18,160 nucleotides of DNA from Deltaproteobacteria bacterium (GTDB lineage Bacteria > Myxococcota > Polyangia > Haliangiales > Haliangiaceae), in the NCBI GenBank assembly GCA_018262455.1, contig JAGSPR010000086.1, positions 1-18,160 of the forward strand, in the 5' to 3' direction. Below are positions 17,364-18,160 of this stretch, piece by piece (within the stretch, counting starts at the first letter, position 1; every line of letters begins with the position of its first letter). The notes below the pieces were generated by a model that was given only the letters and a program-made list of their open reading frames with translations, was not told the DNA's origin and ran no database searches. Position numbers and translations under genes: made by a program.

Positions 17364-17393
17364 GTGACAACGCGCACGCGGCTGAATTAGATT
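17364..17393 (+). promoter_or_regulatory. Putative sigma-70 promoter for the riboswitch transcript
   Basis: GTGACA (17364-17369) matches the -35 consensus at five of six positions. TAGATT (17388-17393) or TTAGAT (17387-17392) serves as -10 with a spacer of 18 or 17 bases. The stretch 17330-17395 is noticeably more A/T-rich than the surroundings. A start near 17400 would place the first aptamer at the very 5' end of the RNA. Confidence 0.55.
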
Positions 17394-17414
17394 CGATCTG
17401 TACCAGACATCCAC

Positions 17415-17493
17415 GAAGCGAAACGGCAACCCCCGCGCGAGCGGGCTACGCAAAGCCACGGGACTCTCCGAGTCAGCCGGGTTACCGAAAGGA
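17415..17493 (+). ncRNA. GEMM-I (class I cyclic-di-GMP type) riboswitch aptamer, copy 1
   Basis: The conserved core is clear. ACGGCAAC (17423-17430) leads into a hairpin CCCGC-GCGA-GCGGG with a GNRA loop (17432-17445). The invariant ACGCAAAGCC (17448-17457) follows, then a second hairpin GACTC-TCC-GAGTC (17462-17474), AGCCGGG and TTACCG (17482-17487). These match the Vibrio Vc2 aptamer pattern (GGCAAAC, ACGCAAAGCC, GGGGUUACCG). The GNRA loop normally docks into the second helix. The position equivalent to Vc2 G20 is G (17426), which favours c-di-GMP over cAMP-GMP; that is inference. A Shine-Dalgarno follows at once, so ligand binding could control translation. Confidence 0.93.
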
Positions 17494-17498
17494 GGAGC

Positions 17499-17540
17499 GT
17501 GAAGTACACGACTCATGTGAGGGCTGGTCCTTCGGGCTGA
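17499..17540 (+). CDS. 13-codon ORF directly behind riboswitch 1
   Basis: AAAGGAGG (17488-17495), overlapping the 3' edge of the aptamer, is followed three bases later by GTG AAG TAC, giving the peptide (M)KYTTHVRAGPSG and then TGA. The ribosome site is close to a perfect anti-16S match, although the spacing is tight. If one base were added near 17537 the frame would continue as LSPTSTSAAALTCTAG for 16 more residues, so a frameshifted small protein is possible. No known family is assigned; it could be a leader peptide. Confidence 0.4.
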   Translation: MKYTTHVRAGPSG

Positions 17541-17551
17541 GCCCAACCAGC
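17523..17551 (+). other. GC-rich hairpin after the short ORF
   Basis: GCTGG (17523-17527) pairs with CCAGC (17547-17551), enclosing TT-c-GGG/CCC-AA with loop CTGAG. There is no T-run, so it is not a classical terminator. It covers the stop codon of the short ORF. From 17552 to 17697 I see no gene or convincing element. Confidence 0.4.
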
Positions 17552-17697
17552 ACGAGCGCTGCGGCTTTGACGTGTACGGCTGGCTGACCTGACGAGATCC
17601 GCGTCGCGCGGCATCCCTCCGCGCCCACGCCCGGTCACCCGGCGGTCGTCGTACACCAGTAGGCCTCCGCGCTTACCACCCGCGGGAAATCGCCCGC

Positions 17698-17776
17698 ACC
17701 ACGAAACGGCAATCCCCGCGCGAGCGGGGCCACGCAAAGCCACGGGACTCCTCGAGTCAGCCGGGCTACCGACGGA
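17698..17776 (+). ncRNA. GEMM-I (class I cyclic-di-GMP type) riboswitch aptamer, copy 2
   Basis: This is a near-copy of the first aptamer, 281 bases downstream: ACGGCAAT, the hairpin CCCCGC-GCGA-GCGGGG, CACGCAAAGCC, the hairpin GACTC-CTC-GAGTC, AGCCGGG and CTACCG. Differences are mostly compensatory or in loops (the first hairpin gains a pair, and the second loop TCC becomes CTC), indicating selection for structure. A GGAGG follows at 17774-17778. The nearest start, TTG 17784, would encode only MHARDDP; an overlapping TTG at 17779 opens 64 codons but lies against the GGAGG. No protein product is convincing. From 17779 to 17955 I see nothing else. Confidence 0.93.
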
Positions 17777-17949
17777 GGTTGCGTTGCACGCACGAGACGA
17801 TCCGTAACTGGCATTCTCAAGGCGCCGCATCATCCGCACCTGCGCATGACCGGACCGCGAGCTTGTTGCCCCGGCATGGCCGGTCTAGCAACGCAGCGGT
17901 GGGCACGCGCGGCGGAGGATCGCCCACCAGGCACGCCTCACGATCAAAC

Positions 17950-18160
17950 CTAGCTGAGCCCCCTGCCGCTTGACCGCGGCCCAGGGGGCTCGGTGTTTTT
18001 GCCTGCACCATCGCCACCGGTCTCGAGCGCGGCGTTCCAGTTGAGGCCCCAGTCCTTGCGATTGATGCGGGCCCGCGCCGAGGTGCCGACCCGGGTGTTG
18101 CCCCAGGGGTCCTTGCTCGGGCTCGACACCTCCTCGACCTCGAGCGTGAGCTCGTTCGTG
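17950..18160 (-). CDS. YceI-family lipid-binding protein, partial (N-terminus beyond the right edge)
   Basis: The minus-strand frame from 18159 to TAG 17950-17952 gives the last 69 residues. They read [21 protein letters not shown], then [25 protein letters not shown], which is the C-terminal half of the YceI lipocalin-like barrel (D-PWGN and N-R-x-D-[FW]-G-L-x-W-N are its hallmarks). YceI proteins are periplasmic or secreted and bind isoprenoid-type lipids. The family normally continues after ETGG with a last strand (V-L-V-G-x-x-V-x-I-x-L-x-V). Here that is replaced by [20 protein letters not shown], encoded by the terminator hairpin, so the C-terminus looks truncated or replaced. The start lies outside the window. 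Confidence 0.85.
   Translation of the reverse strand, partial: TNELTLEVEEVSSPSKDPWGNTRVGTSARARINRKDWGLNWNAALETGGDGAGKNTEPPGPRSSGRGLS
17956..18000 (+). terminator. Strong rho-independent terminator (plus strand)
   Basis: GAGCCCCCTG (17956-17965) pairs perfectly with CAGGGGGCTC (17982-17991), with an inner CCGC/GCGG stem, followed by GGTG and a run of five T (17996-18000). It ends plus-strand transcription coming from the tandem riboswitch region. Its right half lies inside the minus-strand YceI frame. Confidence 0.9.

Noticed and set aside
17415..17776. cAMP-GMP (GEMM-Ib) specificity for the riboswitches
   Set aside because: The position equivalent to Vc2 G20 is G in both copies, which does not support the variant, although this is not decisive.
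17701..17776. CRISPR-like repeat in the tandem block
   Set aside because: Only two copies, 281 bases apart, with aptamer structure; no spacer periodicity.

Overview
The window is high-GC DNA (strong G/C preference at third codon positions) whose gene repertoire suggests a myxobacterium, perhaps near Haliangiales/Kofleriaceae. The indicators are a membrane-anchored Ser/Thr kinase with a Pro-rich linker, several short lipoproteins of unknown function, an ECF sigma/FecR pair, a TOMM-type SagB oxidase and GEMM riboswitches. The taxonomic placement is inference from gene content.

Region by region: (1) 1-981, minus, a kelch-type lipoprotein running off the left edge. (2) 982-1880, a decayed stretch around an intact tRNA-Gly(CCC) with its own promoter. 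It holds a 34-codon hydrolase-like N-terminal stub, a frameshifted integrase-core fragment and a frameshifted metallophosphoesterase N-terminus. (3) 1967-3673, minus, a kinase starting at TTG. (4) 3674-4806, a decayed AbiEi-type antitoxin fragment, a small plus-strand lipoprotein and a possible further remnant. (5) 4807-6958, minus, an extended SDR and a lipoprotein with six GPD-x-G-x-DD motifs. (6) 7249-8250, plus, a secreted HEAT-like protein. (7) 8329-11050, minus, a lipoprotein, an amidase-signature hydrolase and a small unknown protein. (8) 11123-13152, plus, a tandem-domain SagB-type oxidoreductase translationally coupled to an unknown 124-aa protein. (9) 13381-14217, plus, an OmpW-like porin. 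(10) 14376-16207, plus, an ECF sigma factor overlapping a FecR-like membrane regulator. (11) 16281-17304, a flavin-reductase-like protein diverging from a four-helix membrane protein.

(12) 17305-18000 is the most unusual part. About 650 bases carry no ordinary protein gene, but hold a promoter, two GEMM-I (c-di-GMP class I type) riboswitch aptamers 281 bases apart, a 13-codon ORF behind a Shine-Dalgarno at the end of the first aptamer, and a strong plus-strand intrinsic terminator. That terminator overlaps the 3' end of a minus-strand YceI-family gene which seems to have lost its usual last strand.

Most ordinary genes encode envelope or signalling proteins. The clearest functional units are the sigma/FecR pair, the SagB/124-aa pair and the tandem riboswitch transcript. 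The small decayed genes around the tRNA and at 3.9-4.1 kb suggest past insertion and gene loss at those points.
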